Shown here piece by piece: positions 12,301 through 24,471 of a stretch of DNA of 64,000 bases. The notes beneath the pieces are model-generated. The model was not told the origin of the DNA and searched no databases. It was given only the letters and a program-made list of their open reading frames with translations. Within the stretch, counting starts at the first letter, position 1, and each line of letters opens with the position of its first letter. Source of the stretch: Scolanthus callimorphus (Eukaryota > Cnidaria > Anthozoa > Actiniaria > Edwardsiidae); the NCBI GenBank assembly GCA_033964015.1, contig CM066925.1, positions 10,710,204 to 10,774,203 of the forward strand, given 5' to 3'. Both the position numbers and the translations under genes were made by a program.

Positions 12301-13549
12301 AAGTATTCACATTAGCCTCAGCTTTAATAAGCATCTCTACAATACCAACATAACCACTTAGACTCGCATAAATCAAGGGCGTTGTTCCAAAATTATTACT
12401 TCCATCGACATTGGCTTTAGCATTGAGGAGCATCTCCATAACCGCACAATTTTCGTGTTCGCAAGCACAAAGCAAAGGAGTAGTTCCCAGTTCCTCCATA
12501 GCATTTACATCAGCTCCAGCTTTCACAAGCAACGCTATAATGTCAAGATTGCCTTTTGCACACGCATAAATCAAGGGAGTTTTTCCATTTTTATCACTTG
12601 TATTAGCATTAGCTCCAGCGTTGATAAGCGCGTGTACAAGATCAACATCGCTTGTTTCACATGCATAAACTAAAGGCGTTTTTTCATTTTTGTCATCGCT
12701 ATTATTGAGTTTATCGCCAATTGTCTTTACTAAACGTTCGGCGATGCGTTTCATATCTTCAATAATATCCGCTTTAGATTCCAAAGACTCGTAATCTGAA
12801 AAATCATGGATCCTGTCTACATACTGAACCAGTAACCTTTTATTGATAAGTGCGCCACGACTTGATAATAAAGAGAACACTTTATCGTTTGCGGTATAAA
12901 CTAATGGTGTTCTCATGAAGGCATCTTCGATATCTGCAGGAGTTCCAGACGACAAGAAGTGTTCTACACACTTAGCATCGCCAAGAGCACAAGCTAAGTG
13001 GAGTAATGAACACTGTAAAAGAGGTGATTTGGCATGTCCTGGAAGTTTTCTTTTGATAACTTCACGATAGAAATGCGCACATCTCCTCGAAGAATAATGC
13101 GGAGGCGATATTTTTGACGTACTTTCGGGTCGCATTTTATAATCCCCAAAAGCACTTACAACTAAAATCAATGCCGACTTTTCGCCGGAAATGTTGTTGA
13201 GTTCGTTTGAAAGCAGTAACTGTATCTGTATTTCGAAGGAACACGCAGTCATATCGAAGGTAATCGGAAATAATTCTCCTTCACTCGTATATGGATCACT
13301 TCCAACGCCTTCAAACTTTGCTTTGTTTTGTTTTGCGCCAATCCTAGAGTCATTGGGCTGAAACACAACCTTTAGTGCGCCATATATGTTCTCTTTCATG
13401 CATTTCATTAAATCCTTTATCTTTCCCCTCTCGTTTCTTAGTATAACTAATGGATTTAGCGTGAAAATCGCCTGTTGTCGCTGCCGCTCCTCTTGTGAAC
13501 GGTCTCCTGGCACTTCATACTCGATCGGCGTTACATTCCTTCTGTTCAT
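6335..13549 (-). CDS. RNase L-like ankyrin repeat / IRE1-type kinase / KEN ribonuclease protein (three one-base frameshifts)
   Basis: One intronless gene of about 2,400 aa read as four open segments (13549-11435, 11438-9156, 9159-8374, 8377-6335). Order: a unique N-terminal 170 aa, about 45 ankyrin repeats (TPLI..A..G..DIVR.LL.AGADVN), a protein kinase (about 7594-6790) and a C-terminal KEN domain (about 6745-6390). The glycine loop is degenerate, but the VAIK lysine, HRDLKPGN, DFG and MAPE are intact. In KEN, Tyr, Arg-Asn and His stand at the spacing Y-x12-RN-x3-H of yeast IRE1 (Y1043, R1056, N1057, H1061). The family cleaves RNA on kinase-driven dimerisation. There is no signal peptide or membrane segment, unlike IRE1, so it is probably cytosolic like RNase L. 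Frameshifts fall in homopolymers at 11486-11488, 9166-9170 and 8383-8386. I do not know its ligand. It could be a pseudogene if the shifts are real. Confidence 0.93.
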
Positions 13550-14064
13550 TTTATAATGCAGAAAATACTATGTATTACAAGTCTGTTACGCTAAACAATA
13601 TGATAATTATAATGTCCAAAACATAAACCATGGAACTCGTACTCGTACCCTTCTTTCTAGAAGAGCGAGCATCATCCAGTAACTCAGCATTCGATATGTG
13701 TGAAACAGTACCTGAAGAAAATGGCCTTCATCTGCAGATTCATTATGCACGAGCAGCAGCAACCAAGATCTTTCCGACATTCTTACAATAGAATTCGATT
13801 GGGCAAATTCGCGGCGACACCGTCTTGTACAAATGCTATACACTTTAGTTTCAAGCTGGCTGACGTAGCAAGTTGGCCACTTCATCAAGTCCTGAACTAT
13901 TCCACATTTTTATGAGTTTCGTGAATCATGCTGTTTCCTTTGGAAGAAAGCCATAGTACTTTACAAGTGTCCCGACCATCAACCCATCGTTGATACGAGT
14001 TACATTAGTTCTATATCTTAAACTACTTTCAAAGCCAGTAATATGCTTCAATTGGAATGTTATT
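13550..14064. other. 5' flank of the ankyrin-KEN gene
   Basis: Holds the presumed promoter and 5' untranslated region of the minus-strand gene starting at 13549. A minus-strand open frame (13607-13888) has no recognisable domain and I do not call it. A frame at about 13720-13565 ends in a hydrophobic stretch but lacks a convincing start. Confidence 0.4.
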
Positions 14065-16098
14065 CACACCACTATCACCCGCTGTTTCAAATATGCCATT
14101 CACCCATTTCTAATTACTTTCTACTTTTTATATTTGAAATTCTTCTAAAAACTATTTGCCCAGGAAAAGAGGAAAGTGCAAAAACATAATTGATGAGAAT
14201 CGTGATACACTGGTATAAATCATAGGTGCGCTTCTAGTGCGTTTACTTTCTCAGAAATAGACGACCAACAGATGAAAGTTACGCTTGAGCCACTCTTAGA
14301 CATAACACAATCAAACGCAGTACCCTAGCCTAGGCATGCGGCGGCAGCGAGTAGAAATAATTGATTTTCTAACTAACGGAGCATAAAACTAATAAATGTG
14401 ACGTGCTATGGCTAAAATAACTATCGGTACCATTCGAGGACTGACAATCGCACCGAACACAAACCAACTAGCAACAAACAAGCAAGTCTAACTTTCGTGC
14501 AGTTAGAAGAAGCCTAAAAATAAGAGCCCCAAAATGATCTACACAAAGACACCATATCGAGTTCGTCATGTAAACACAAAAGATGTTTACCAGGTTTGTG
14601 CATGAAATAAACAATATTTAACTTGTTTACATTCCACTAACGCTCAAGCATGAAAAGGATACAATACTCTCGGCTGTCGCGAGTCGGTACAGCTTTCCTA
14701 TGTGGAACGATGGGAAACTTTACCAATAGTATTAAAGTCGTCGTCCGTACTTGTCTCTCGGGAGCGTGATTCTGATTGGCTGAGAGTCTCGCTCAAATTC
14801 GCGCCTTATTGCGCACGCGTGTGGGACACAGGGAACCCGCAACATGCAACTAATTCCGCGTTCTGATTCTGGGGTGTAGCCAACATTTTGGAAAGGGGCA
14901 GTTTCAACTACTGATTGGTCCTTTGATGTTTACTATATTTTTCATCCACAAAAGGGATCAATGGCACACTATGGCCCCTCAATAACTAAGCTCTTGTGAT
15001 TGTTTTATTGACGGTGATAAGGTACAGCTCGTTTACAATTTTTCTTTCAAAGTCAAACAAAGTCTACACTGTATTCACACCACTATCACCCGCTGTTTCA
15101 AATATGCCATTCACCCATTTCTAATTACTTTCTACTTTTTATATTTGAAATTCTTCTAAAAACTATTTGCCCAGGAAAAGAGGAAAGTGCAAAAACATAA
15201 TTGATGAGAATCGTGATACACTGGTATACATCATAGGTGCGCTTCTAGTGCGTTTACTTTCTCAGAAATAGGCAACCAACAGATGAAAGTTACGCTTGAG
15301 CCACTCTTAGACATAACACAATCAAACGCAGCACCCTAGCCTAGGCATGCGGCGGCAGCGAGTAGAAATAATTGATTTTCTAACTAACGGAGCATAAAAC
15401 TAATAAATGTGACGTGCTATGGCTAAAATAACTATCGGTACCATTCGAGGACTGACAATTGCACCGAACACAAACCAACTAGCAACAAACAAGCAAGTCT
15501 AACTTTCGTGCAGTTAGAAGAAGCCTAAAATAAGAGCACCAAAATGATCTACACAAAGACACCATATCGAGTTCGTCATGTAAACACAAAAGATGTTTAC
15601 CAGATTTGTGCATGAAATAAACAATATTTAACTTGTTTACATTCCACTAACGCTCATGCATGAAAAGGATACAATACTCTCGGCTGTCGCGAGTCGGTAC
15701 AGCTTTCCTATGTGGAACGATGGGAAACTTTAGCCAATACTATAGTCCGTTAAAACGTACAAAATTTACTGAACAAAAATATTGCTCTTGCAAATGAATC
15801 GCTAAAATAAACTACCAACTAGCCTCTCGGGCACGCGATTCTGCGCGCGTTTGGGACACAGGGAACCCACAACAGGAAACTGATTCCGTGTTCTGCTTTT
15901 GTGGCGTAGCCAGCATTTTGGAAAGGAGCAGTTTCAACTACTGATCAATAGCACACTACGTCCCCTCAATAACTAAGCTCTTGTGATTGGTTTTTAGAGA
16001 GTGCGCGAACGAGCCATTTATTTGTGTCGCTAATTGACGGTGATAAGGTACAGCTCGTTCTCAATTTATCTTTCAAAGTCAAACAAAGTCTCCACTGT
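14065..16098. repeat. Direct tandem duplication, two copies of about 1.01 kb
   Basis: Copy 1 (about 14065-15072) and copy 2 (about 15073-16098) share ATTCACACCACTATCACCCG at the start and GACGGTGATAAGGTACAGCT near the end. The first 665 bp are about 98% identical. The remainder has small indels, and a divergent patch of about 100 bp lies at about 15735-15835. Non-coding. The block sits between the ankyrin-KEN start and the last CCDC61 exon found, so it may have doubled regulatory sequence or displaced a terminal exon. Confidence 0.9.
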
Positions 16099-16105
16099 TG
16101 CCTAC

Positions 16106-17145
16106 CGTATCGGACGCATCCGGACTTGGCCACCCAGACGGTCTTGAGTTCTCTTTCCCTCTATTACTAGTGACGGCAGCTTTAGAACTCCTGAAATATG
16201 AATGGAAACTAAAAACTATAACCCACAATCAGCGACAAAAGTAGTTGAGAATTTTTCTTTGAAAATGCTTTTCTCCATTTCAACTGCGTAAGCGATGTCT
16301 TCTTTGTTTTAATCCCCCTCAATGTTGAAGTCCAACCACTAGTGCGTTTGACAAAACAACATTGAGTCGGGGGAGGGGTGTTAACGAGAACGGTAGCGGT
16401 TTATTTTATGAAAACACAACATCTGTAACGATTGTAGACATAAAATTCTCAACAATTTTGTCGTTGATTGCAGCTTCTTTACAAGCAGATTATTGAAGAT
16501 CATTTTTTCACCAAAGACGAACTTTTTTATTATCATTATCACTGTTGTTAAAATGTGGAAAATTATAATGGAAAAGAAAGGGAAAATTAGAAAATAATAA
16601 AGCTAGAAACTCTAAAAAACGTATAGCTTACGAAGAGAAATAAACCCAAAAACGAAACCACAAAAAGAAAGACGTACCGGGATTTCCTTCGCCTTGCTTG
16701 TCCGTTCGACTGGTCCGTGAGAGCAATTCCCTCCGTGGAAGACTGGGACGAGCGTCTACTGACTACGCTACCACCTGAGGAAGTTCTCGGTAAGGCTGTC
16801 AAGTACAATCATAGGTAACGATAGCCAACTTGTCAAACGGAAAATTTCATAATTTGTTACCGCTTTTCTTAAACATTGTTTAACCCAAACGCGACACACA
16901 TACAAGGGCCTCTGCAAATACAAGCAACCTAAAATGATACCCGTGACCTTCGCACAAACTTTCATACCTATCTTGGAAGCAGAGCCTCTGCTTGTTGAGC
17001 GTTGCCTAGCAACGAGGCGGTCTGATGAGAGGGACCTGGAACGACCTCTTGGTAGAGACCCACCGGACAGTGTCCTTTTCCGTCTAAAAAAAAAGCATGT
17101 AACAGCACGGTCAACTGACCATTCCAGGAGCTAAGCCTCCAGAGA

Positions 17146-17176
<31 letters not shown>

Positions 17177-20100
17177 ATATACGCACTGAGCTTACCCGCG
17201 TTGGTTTTGCGATTCCTGTATCTTACGCTGTTTCTCTTGGACATATCTAATGAAGTAGTTAAGGTTTTTCTCTGCTGACAAAATTAACACACGCTACATG
17301 CAGAGCTTTACTCGAGGATAAGGACCCGCATGTCGAGGGGTCTCAAGTGCACGAAAACGTGATCCACGTACAGAGCATCAAATGCGTCATGCTCTAAATC
17401 TATCTATTCTCATTCAATATTAGCGCAATATGCTGTGAGGAGAAAGCATACTTTTCCCCTCATACCCCCTGACTCCCCCCTCCCTCGCGTGCCTTTCTCC
17501 TCTATACCCCTGCCTTCCCCCATCCCCTTCCCTGCGCGCCTCCTTTCCATCGCGACGACCTGGGTGCTCAAGGATGAGAAATTTCATTTCAGAGAATTGG
17601 TGAAAGCGCTAACTACCGTACTTTGTTAATTTTTGTTCATTTTCAAAGTGGTCGGCGTTTTGCAAGAAATCCCATGGGCGTTGGGAAGATGGAAAGGAGC
17701 TGATCCAGCGCGAAAGAGCCAACATTAATTTCGCGAACAACTAAAATAAACCAAATATCCTAAATAGCATGTAGGTCATGAGGTCAAGGATACGCAGTTG
17801 GGTCGAATCTAGGAAGACAAGGCCCTGTCGAATGAATAAATTAATACATAATTAGGGTCACAATTGAGACAGGAAAGGGAGTGAGGTACGGTACATACCC
17901 GCAGGCGAAGGAGTTCGTTTTCTCCTTCCACCACTAGATGGCAATCGATCCCGCGAGGTTGAACGACGATCTCGCTGGACGGAGCCTCGATCCCGCGAGA
18001 CTGAGCCTCGATCCCGCGGGACTGAGCCTCGATCCCGCGAGGCTGACCGCCGGTCATGTGATATGGAGCGTCTCGAGACAGAGCCGCGTGATGAACTCCG
18101 CCTAGCCGAGGTATTACTTGGAGCCGGTGAAATTCGGGATCTAAAACAATTGTACAAGGAAAGGAGCTTCATATTAAGATGACTAGAATAAAACGCTCGT
18201 TGAGCTTTCGAGAAAAACGCAGCAGTAACCGGGTAAATGAGATACAAAGACAATGGACTTACCCTCGCTTAAATACTGCTAATTCATTAGTTAGACTACG
18301 ACATCTTGCTCTTAGATTTCTCTCACTTGCTCTCAACTCCTCAAGCTGTCAAAATTGAAAATCGCAGGTAGAAACAGGGGTTAAAATCAAATACCAGTAA
18401 GCGTACCAAAACGGCCAATTGGATAAAAAACTATCAGAACTTAATTTGGACAAAGTTGTGTCTCATTTATTGATAGGGTCGGGTATACAATATTAGTTGT
18501 AGGTCTATGGTAGGGTATAAAAACCCTTCCCCAAAATCAGTGGAGTACACCACCCCCTCCCAGGTAATTTTGATCGTATTTGCATCCAGCCAATCAAAAT
18601 TTCAGCCTTGATCTTCAAATAATTCTTAACTGTAGCAAGGCCTGTTTGATATAATTCATTCTAAGCCACCACCTGAACTTTTTTCCAGGGTAAAACAAGT
18701 TGTCAAGGCTGGATATGTAATGTCTTTGTGCATTCTTGAAAGCTGATTGGGAAATAGCTTTTCCAGACTGACTACTTTGATGACTGAGTAGGTATTTATT
18801 TACCTCTTCAACAAGGTTGCGATATTCTTTATTCTTTTTGTTTATGATCCGTTGATGCTTTGTTTTCTCCTTCATTAAATCACTCTAAAGAATAGAAATT
18901 TAAGAAGTGCCCATCACAAGTTTGGACCTGATTTGCCTTGACTAGGACCTCGCTGGATGGACTCTTGCAAAATGAACTGCACAGTGATAAAGGTTAATCA
19001 CCAGTACCTCAGCACAAGTCATTGATTAATGATAGCCAGGGCCTAATTTTCCTGCATTTCTTACCTCTAGATTTTGTACAACTTTTTTCAATACTCTGAT
19101 TTCTTTTGTAGTATTTGCTTTTTCTGTATGCATCAGTTCTCGTTTGAAAGTGTCAAACTCAGCCTGGATGTTGTCCTTTTCTCTAGTGACTTTCTCATTT
19201 CTGCAAAACAATAAAAAAGTAGCATGCAGCTGCATAAAAAGACAGGAAAACAGTTGCCATTCACACTAGCAACAAGATAGATAATACAATGTAACTTGTG
19301 TAGTAGTTTTAAAGGGAGAAGGGAATTTGGGATGAGTGAAACTCGAAAGAAAAGGTGAGAGGGCGAGAGGCTCCTGTTGTCAGCTTTGTGGATTTGTTTT
19401 TATCCTGGACTCCCTCTTTACAGCTGCTATACAAACTAGTAACACAACAATGTTATGTGTCATAAAAGCAAAAGGATGGAAAATGACAGAAATGTTCCGA
19501 CATACTTTTAATACAGGGTACTAGCTTTGCCTTACTGCAGACAGCTGGTGCATTAATTATATTTCAGAGTATAGTTTTCCTTTACGCCTAACATCCCCTC
19601 TACATTAATGGTGAATCCTATAGGATTTTACACACTCCAGCAGCAACAGCTAGTTTCTAAAGGTTTCATGATTTACAATAACTAACCACAGTGACACTGA
19701 CTTACTCTTTTTGAAGATGTATAACTGTGCCATTTCTTGATCCCTTCAAAATCTAAAAGAGAAGCAAGGAATCTCAAAACAAGTGAGCCCTTAAAAAATG
19801 GGAACAACCACAAATCTTGGCAATTAGAAATGGCAATAAGAATGATGAATAAAAATGCTATTATGAAAATCATGTGCACCATTTTGTAGTATGGTACATG
19901 AATTTCAGACATTACATAATTCAAGAATTTAAAAATAAATTTCTGGATAAACCTTTTTGAAATTAACTTTTTTGTACCTGGTCCCTTAGCTGGCTGTTTT
20001 CTTCATTTAGTTTTCTAATTGTTTCTTGAAGCTGTACAGGGTCTGGTTTCCCCACATATGGGAGTGGGAGTGGGTAATGTATTCTAAAAACGTCAAAAGA

Positions 20101-22011
20101 AGTATGATGTTTAATATTCAATATGAAAATACTGTTATACCAGAGGATAGAACAATGCAGCTATACAAACACACAGGATTTGTATGCTTTCTGGATAACA
20201 AAATCCAGGATTTTCCAGGAAGTCTTTAGCTATTTTTCCAGGAGTTTTAATTGGGTAGAAATACCCCTTCCCCCCAAAAAAACATAAGTCTGGAGGATGT
20301 CATAGTCTGCAGCCCAAAATCAGATTCACAAAACTGACTGATTCAACCACATTTGAGTTGAAACATTTTTCCAGGAGTTTTCCAGGATTTTCCTTAAAAT
20401 TCCAGGACTATTCCAGAAAGGAAATAAACATCCAGGATTTCCAGGACGCATACGAACCCTGAACACGTTATCAATGTTTGTTTAGAATTACATCACTCAA
20501 TTCAATAATTGAAAAAAGCAGATTGAGCAAGTTCTGGTAATAGTGATACTCTTGTACATACTGAATGTATTTATGATGCAATATAGTTACCTAAAATGTT
20601 CTTACCTATCAAACTCAACTGAATAGGTCATAATGAGATATCTCTTTGTGTGCAATGTGGTGCTGGTTTTAGCAGGTGGGATATGTTGAGTGCCAGCACC
20701 TGGTCGGTGTGTCCTCTGGTTTCTTAGAACTTCCAAGTCACTATACGTTAGTAAATCCAGTGATAATGCTGAGCTACCCTGTTGGAAATTAACATGCTAT
20801 TTATCATAGAATCCTATGATATCTCTTTTTTGTGTAAATTAAAGAAGAGATATCATAGGATTCAAGTCTATTCAAAGCGTTCAGTCGGTAGATTCTGCCG
20901 AAAATAGCACTCAAAAAGGCGATATCACCCTCGTCGCTGCGCAACTCGTGCGATTTCGCTTTTTTCATGCTATTTTCTTAGCGGAATCTAGCCTCCTGAA
21001 GCTTTGAATAATTCTATAATATAGTACAGCTGTGTACACTACACACTAAACAAGAAGCGTGGCGGGAGGGTTGCAACTGAAGTTCGCTAAGTCTGTAAAT
21101 TCCACTAACCTTTGATAAAGATGTCTCCAGCATATTTGCAAAGACCATAAATTGCTTGAAGTTTCCTGTTTTATGTGTAAGATCCTCAATATCTTGAAAC
21201 AACAACAGGGCAGGAATTTCATTATTTTTGAAACATACTAACCTGGCCATAGGCTTGAAATTTGTGCCTCTCCTTTTTTCAGGCAAAATGTAACCACTGT
21301 ATTTTCCGTTGTTGCAGTGTTCTTCTAATTAATTTATGCCTAGATTCAAGCACAAGTGCAAGCAATGCAAGTGGTGCTTGTGTTCCCTTGATTTACACTT
21401 TACACAAGCACAAACACAAGGGAATGCAAGTCTCTATTTTCTTGCTCTTGCATAGGTTCCTGCGTTCTAGTGTATTGCACCCTGTCGCCAAAGCCTAAAT
21501 TAATCCCCACCAATGCCCCATACTTCCCTGGGGAGTGGGTGGTTCCAGTGACAGATGCATAAACCACATAGGTAAGGGAAATATATGAGTTTGATGTCTT
21601 GCACTTGCATCTACATTTAATTTTCCCATACCCCAGAATGTGTACAGCTGTGCTGAAACGTTGATCAGGCCCATGTATTTTTGGAAATCATATGTGGAGT
21701 GGATTTTAGATATAACTGTTGTGAGTAATTTTGCAATTACTCCTAGAGGTTTTTTTCAGAATTGGTGTAATAATTTTGCGATTGGCTTTAATACAGTCAT
21801 ATGAAATCCGCTCAATCTCGTATAAAAAAAAGATTATCTTACATCTAGCGTCGAAGTGGCCCCTCCATTGGTCTGCAGTTAGTCTGTCCTCTACTTCTAT
21901 TGTCAAGCTATTCTCTTCCTTGTTCACGACCAAAGTAAGGACATATTCGATCCCACGGAAAACATGTCTACATGAACTCCTTTGAGGGCTTCCCTCGACC
22001 CTTTGCGCCAT
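16106..22011 (-). CDS. CCDC61: CCDC61/VFL3 basal-body protein (terminal exon not found)
   Basis: Thirteen in-phase coding exons: 22011-21843, 21192-21110, 20778-20606, 20083-19978, 19752-19706, 19200-19065, 18884-18804, 18345-18263, 18140-17899, 17274-17196, 17083-16968, 16795-16678, 16190-16106 (506 codons; human is about 512 aa). The N-terminal XRCC4-like head is clear (DRLTADQWRGHFDA, IEDLTHKTGNFKQF, RYLIMTYSVEFDR, HYPLPLPY.GKPDP). It is followed by coiled coil (ASERNLRARCRSL) and a Ser/Arg tail (SRDRGSV repeats). The protein orients basal bodies and assembles on microtubules. The start is the first ATG before VEGSPQR. The final short exon is not visible. Reading into the next intron would stop at 16079. 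The gene is divergent from COA6, 436 bp away. Confidence 0.92.
20807..20868. repeat. Short hairpin in CCDC61 intron 2
   Basis: GAATCCTATGATATCTCTT and AAGAGATATCATAGGATTC are perfect inverted arms around a loop of about 20 bp. It lies just upstream of CCDC61 exon 3 and resembles the core of a short foldback element. Confidence 0.7.
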
Positions 22012-22447
22012 CGTAAAGCCTGATCTCTATTACAGTTGATGCTTGAAAAAGCAGATTACTATTGTATTGTAGTGACTTCGTGGTGGTGTTTGTGAAGAAC
22101 AACAAAGTTGTTTTCGACTTCAAATTCGATGTGTTGCTCCACAGTAGTCGAAAATACCTTCCTACATCACCATGTTCTTGGGCTGTACACAAACGACCTG
22201 ATAGAAATTCGTACAACGAATAATAAGCAAGAATAATTTGGAATGTGCTGTTGATTTTCGAAGCTCAGTTTGTATTTAGCGGGCGATAACGGCCATTGCA
22301 GTCCCACAATGCCCTGCTCGCGCCAGAAGGCCTGGCTACCGGTGAAAAGCTCGGTTACCAATTTGTGACATAATCAAAATGGCCGAAAAAAGTTGAAGCA
22401 AAAATTTCATAAGTTCCCGAGACAATTTAATAGGGATCTGATCAATT
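22012..22447. promoter_or_regulatory. Shared CCDC61 / COA6 divergent promoter region
   Basis: The start codons of CCDC61 (minus, 22011) and COA6 (plus, 22448) are 436 bp apart and point away from each other, so both transcription starts must lie here unless there are remote untranslated exons. No TATA box is obvious. GGTTACC near 22354 is only a half X-box. Confidence 0.6.
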
Positions 22448-23768
22448 ATGTCTGCTCCTACATCAGAAGAAAGAAAGAAGTGTCACGAAGCGAGAGATCG
22501 ATATTTCAAATGCGTGGACGAGAACGGGGATCAATCATCACTTGCTTGCAAGGAAGCCCAGAAAGCTTTCGATGAGAGCTGCCCGGCCGCATGGGTAATG
22601 TTTTAATGACATGTTTAGTGGTATTGGATATTAAATTGCCAGGGAATGCTCAAGTATGTCATGAAAGTTGGTGAGGTTAGCTGATCCAAGTTCAAGACCC
22701 TCTACTGTTTTTGTAGTAGATATGCCAACAACACCAGCGCACATGCAAACTTGCGAAGATAGGTTTGTAGCAAACCAATGTAAAATCTTTTAAAGAGCTA
22801 CTGACAGGGTTTCACCAATATTTTGACTAAAAATGGTAACATATAGTTGAAAGTGGTACATAAATGATATGTAAAAAAAATTGTTTTTCCACTGAAAAAA
22901 GGCAAAAAATAAACACCACAGGAAGCCCAGCTCAAGCAAACAAATAGTCCCGACCCTTTTGTGACGTCACATCCAGAACTCATGACGGCTAAAGATGGCA
23001 ACTTCATCAAGCGAGGAAAACAATTTTAGCTTCTTTACTGATCCCAGTAGGATCTAACAAACACAGACAGCAGAGAAAGCTACCAAGACGAGAGTTAGGC
23101 AGGAGTTATCCTACACTGGTTCTGGATGTGACGTCACAACCTCGATTTCCTGACCCGGGAAAATTGAATTTGACTATTGATGTAAAAACGTCTGTAACTT
23201 AAAAACTATAAGGCTTAAATACATTTTCTCAATGGAAATAGTACATCTATTTACCGCTTCTATCAGTTACCAAGTTGTTTAAGATCGGTACAAAAAACCC
23301 TGTCAGTTGCTCTTTAACTTTTCGGGATATGCCTACTAAATTCGGGATGCTTTTTCCACTGCTTGCAAAAGATTTCTGTGAAATTGCTTCTATCAAGTGG
23401 TGGAATTAACCACCAAATGGTCTATTTCATGGAGAGACCAACTCGTAGATATAAATAAGGGAGATTTGGATTTTTCATTTCATGCCTTACTCCACTGGAA
23501 TTTCCAGTTCCCACCATGGTGGGGGCATGGATCTTTTTTTCAATTATAAAATGACTTGTAATGGAAATACATGAACAGTTAGAATCAGTGGCATGGGCTC
23601 TCCATCCCACCCCTTGATCTTTGGGTAGTACCCTAGTTAGAATGGAACGTAACATGTAATTGCCCTCCTCTCTTTCAGGTGAAATACTTTGCACGGAAGA
23701 GGTTATATGATGCATATAAAGAAAAACTAAACACTGTAGGGTTTAAACTGGAGGACAAAACAAAGTGA
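22448..23768 (+). CDS. COA6: Cytochrome c oxidase assembly factor 6
   Basis: Two exons, 22448-22594 and 23679-23768, give 78 aa (human isoform about 79). The first exon has CHEARDRYFKC (Cx9C) and CKEAQKAFDESC (Cx10C), the paired-cysteine signature of COA6, and ends at CPAAW before a GTAATG donor. The second, after TTTCAG, begins VKYFARKR and ends at TGA. COA6 is an intermembrane-space CHCH protein that delivers copper through SCO proteins to the CuA site of COX2. It is too short per exon to stand out as an open frame. It converges on DRC7, whose stop is 704 bp further on. Confidence 0.95.
22791..23316. mobile_element. MITE in the COA6 intron, 526 bp
   Basis: The ends TAAAGAGCTACTGACAGGGT and ACCCTGTCAGTTGCTCTTTA are inverted repeats with one mismatch. 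A second inner inverted pair, GTGACGTCACATCCAGAAC and GTTCTGGATGTGACGTCAC (about 22961 and 23112), makes it a nested foldback. No coding sequence. It fills half of the only COA6 intron. Confidence 0.75.
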
Positions 23769-24471
23769 CTTTATATTACCACAGAAACAACACAGAATAT
23801 AGACGAGCCGAAAAGGGAGATTACCAGGTTGAGACACAATGAAATCATAATGGATAGCTGCATATTGTATGTCTGATGATCCAGCACCTTTCACAGGCAT
23901 AACATGCTGCTCTGTGATATGGCATATTTTCCGAGGTTGAAAATTGAACAAACTGAACATTAGAAAGCAATCAAAATACTCTGGTTTCCAAGGGTGCAAA
24001 CACAGCTGTAATAGAACATGAAACCTATAATGTATCATGCCCTAATAGGGTTACCAGGCCATGGTATCTCTTTTGTTGGGGGATTGGGTGGCGCGGAAAA
24101 GTAGCATGGAAAAAGTAGCATCATTGAGCGTACAATACCCCCTGGTAGCTTTCTTATGATTGGCAAAAAAAACGTTTTGAAACATTGTAAAATGGCAATT
24201 TTTAAGTGAAAGTGAAACAACTGAATCATCAACAACAAAAATGTAACAGAGCAGATAACTTTTCATGTAAAGCAATTAATTTTAATTGTTAGTAATCATT
24301 GATATATACAATGTGAAGTCTGATGCATTTGGGCAGAAGGGAATGGAACAAAAATCCCTGAAAAGGATAAAACCCCTTGTTAACCTCTCCAGTGAGTGCT
24401 TTGAAGCAGTTTTACCCATCTACATTCATGTTTGGTCAATAACACTTTCGTTTTTGAAACATCTGTCTATT

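Noticed and set aside
6335..13549. Four ankyrin open frames with 4-bp stop-start overlaps, resembling a translationally coupled operon
   Set aside because: Two of the three apparent starts are GTG codons inside conserved ankyrin consensus, and each break coincides with a one-base homopolymer deficit. The pieces are one gene.
13607..13888. 93-codon minus-strand open frame upstream of the ankyrin-KEN gene
   Set aside because: No recognisable domain, and no splice route that joins it in phase to the 13549 start.
14150..14190. Interferon-response-like GGAAAAGAGGAAAG in the duplicated upstream block
   Set aside because: The spacing between GAAA cores is four, not two, so it does not meet the ISRE/IRF consensus.
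16215..16315. Possible CCDC61 exon on the minus strand (EDIAYAVEMEKS)
   Set aside because: No acceptor precedes it, and exons 12 and 13 already join in phase across it.
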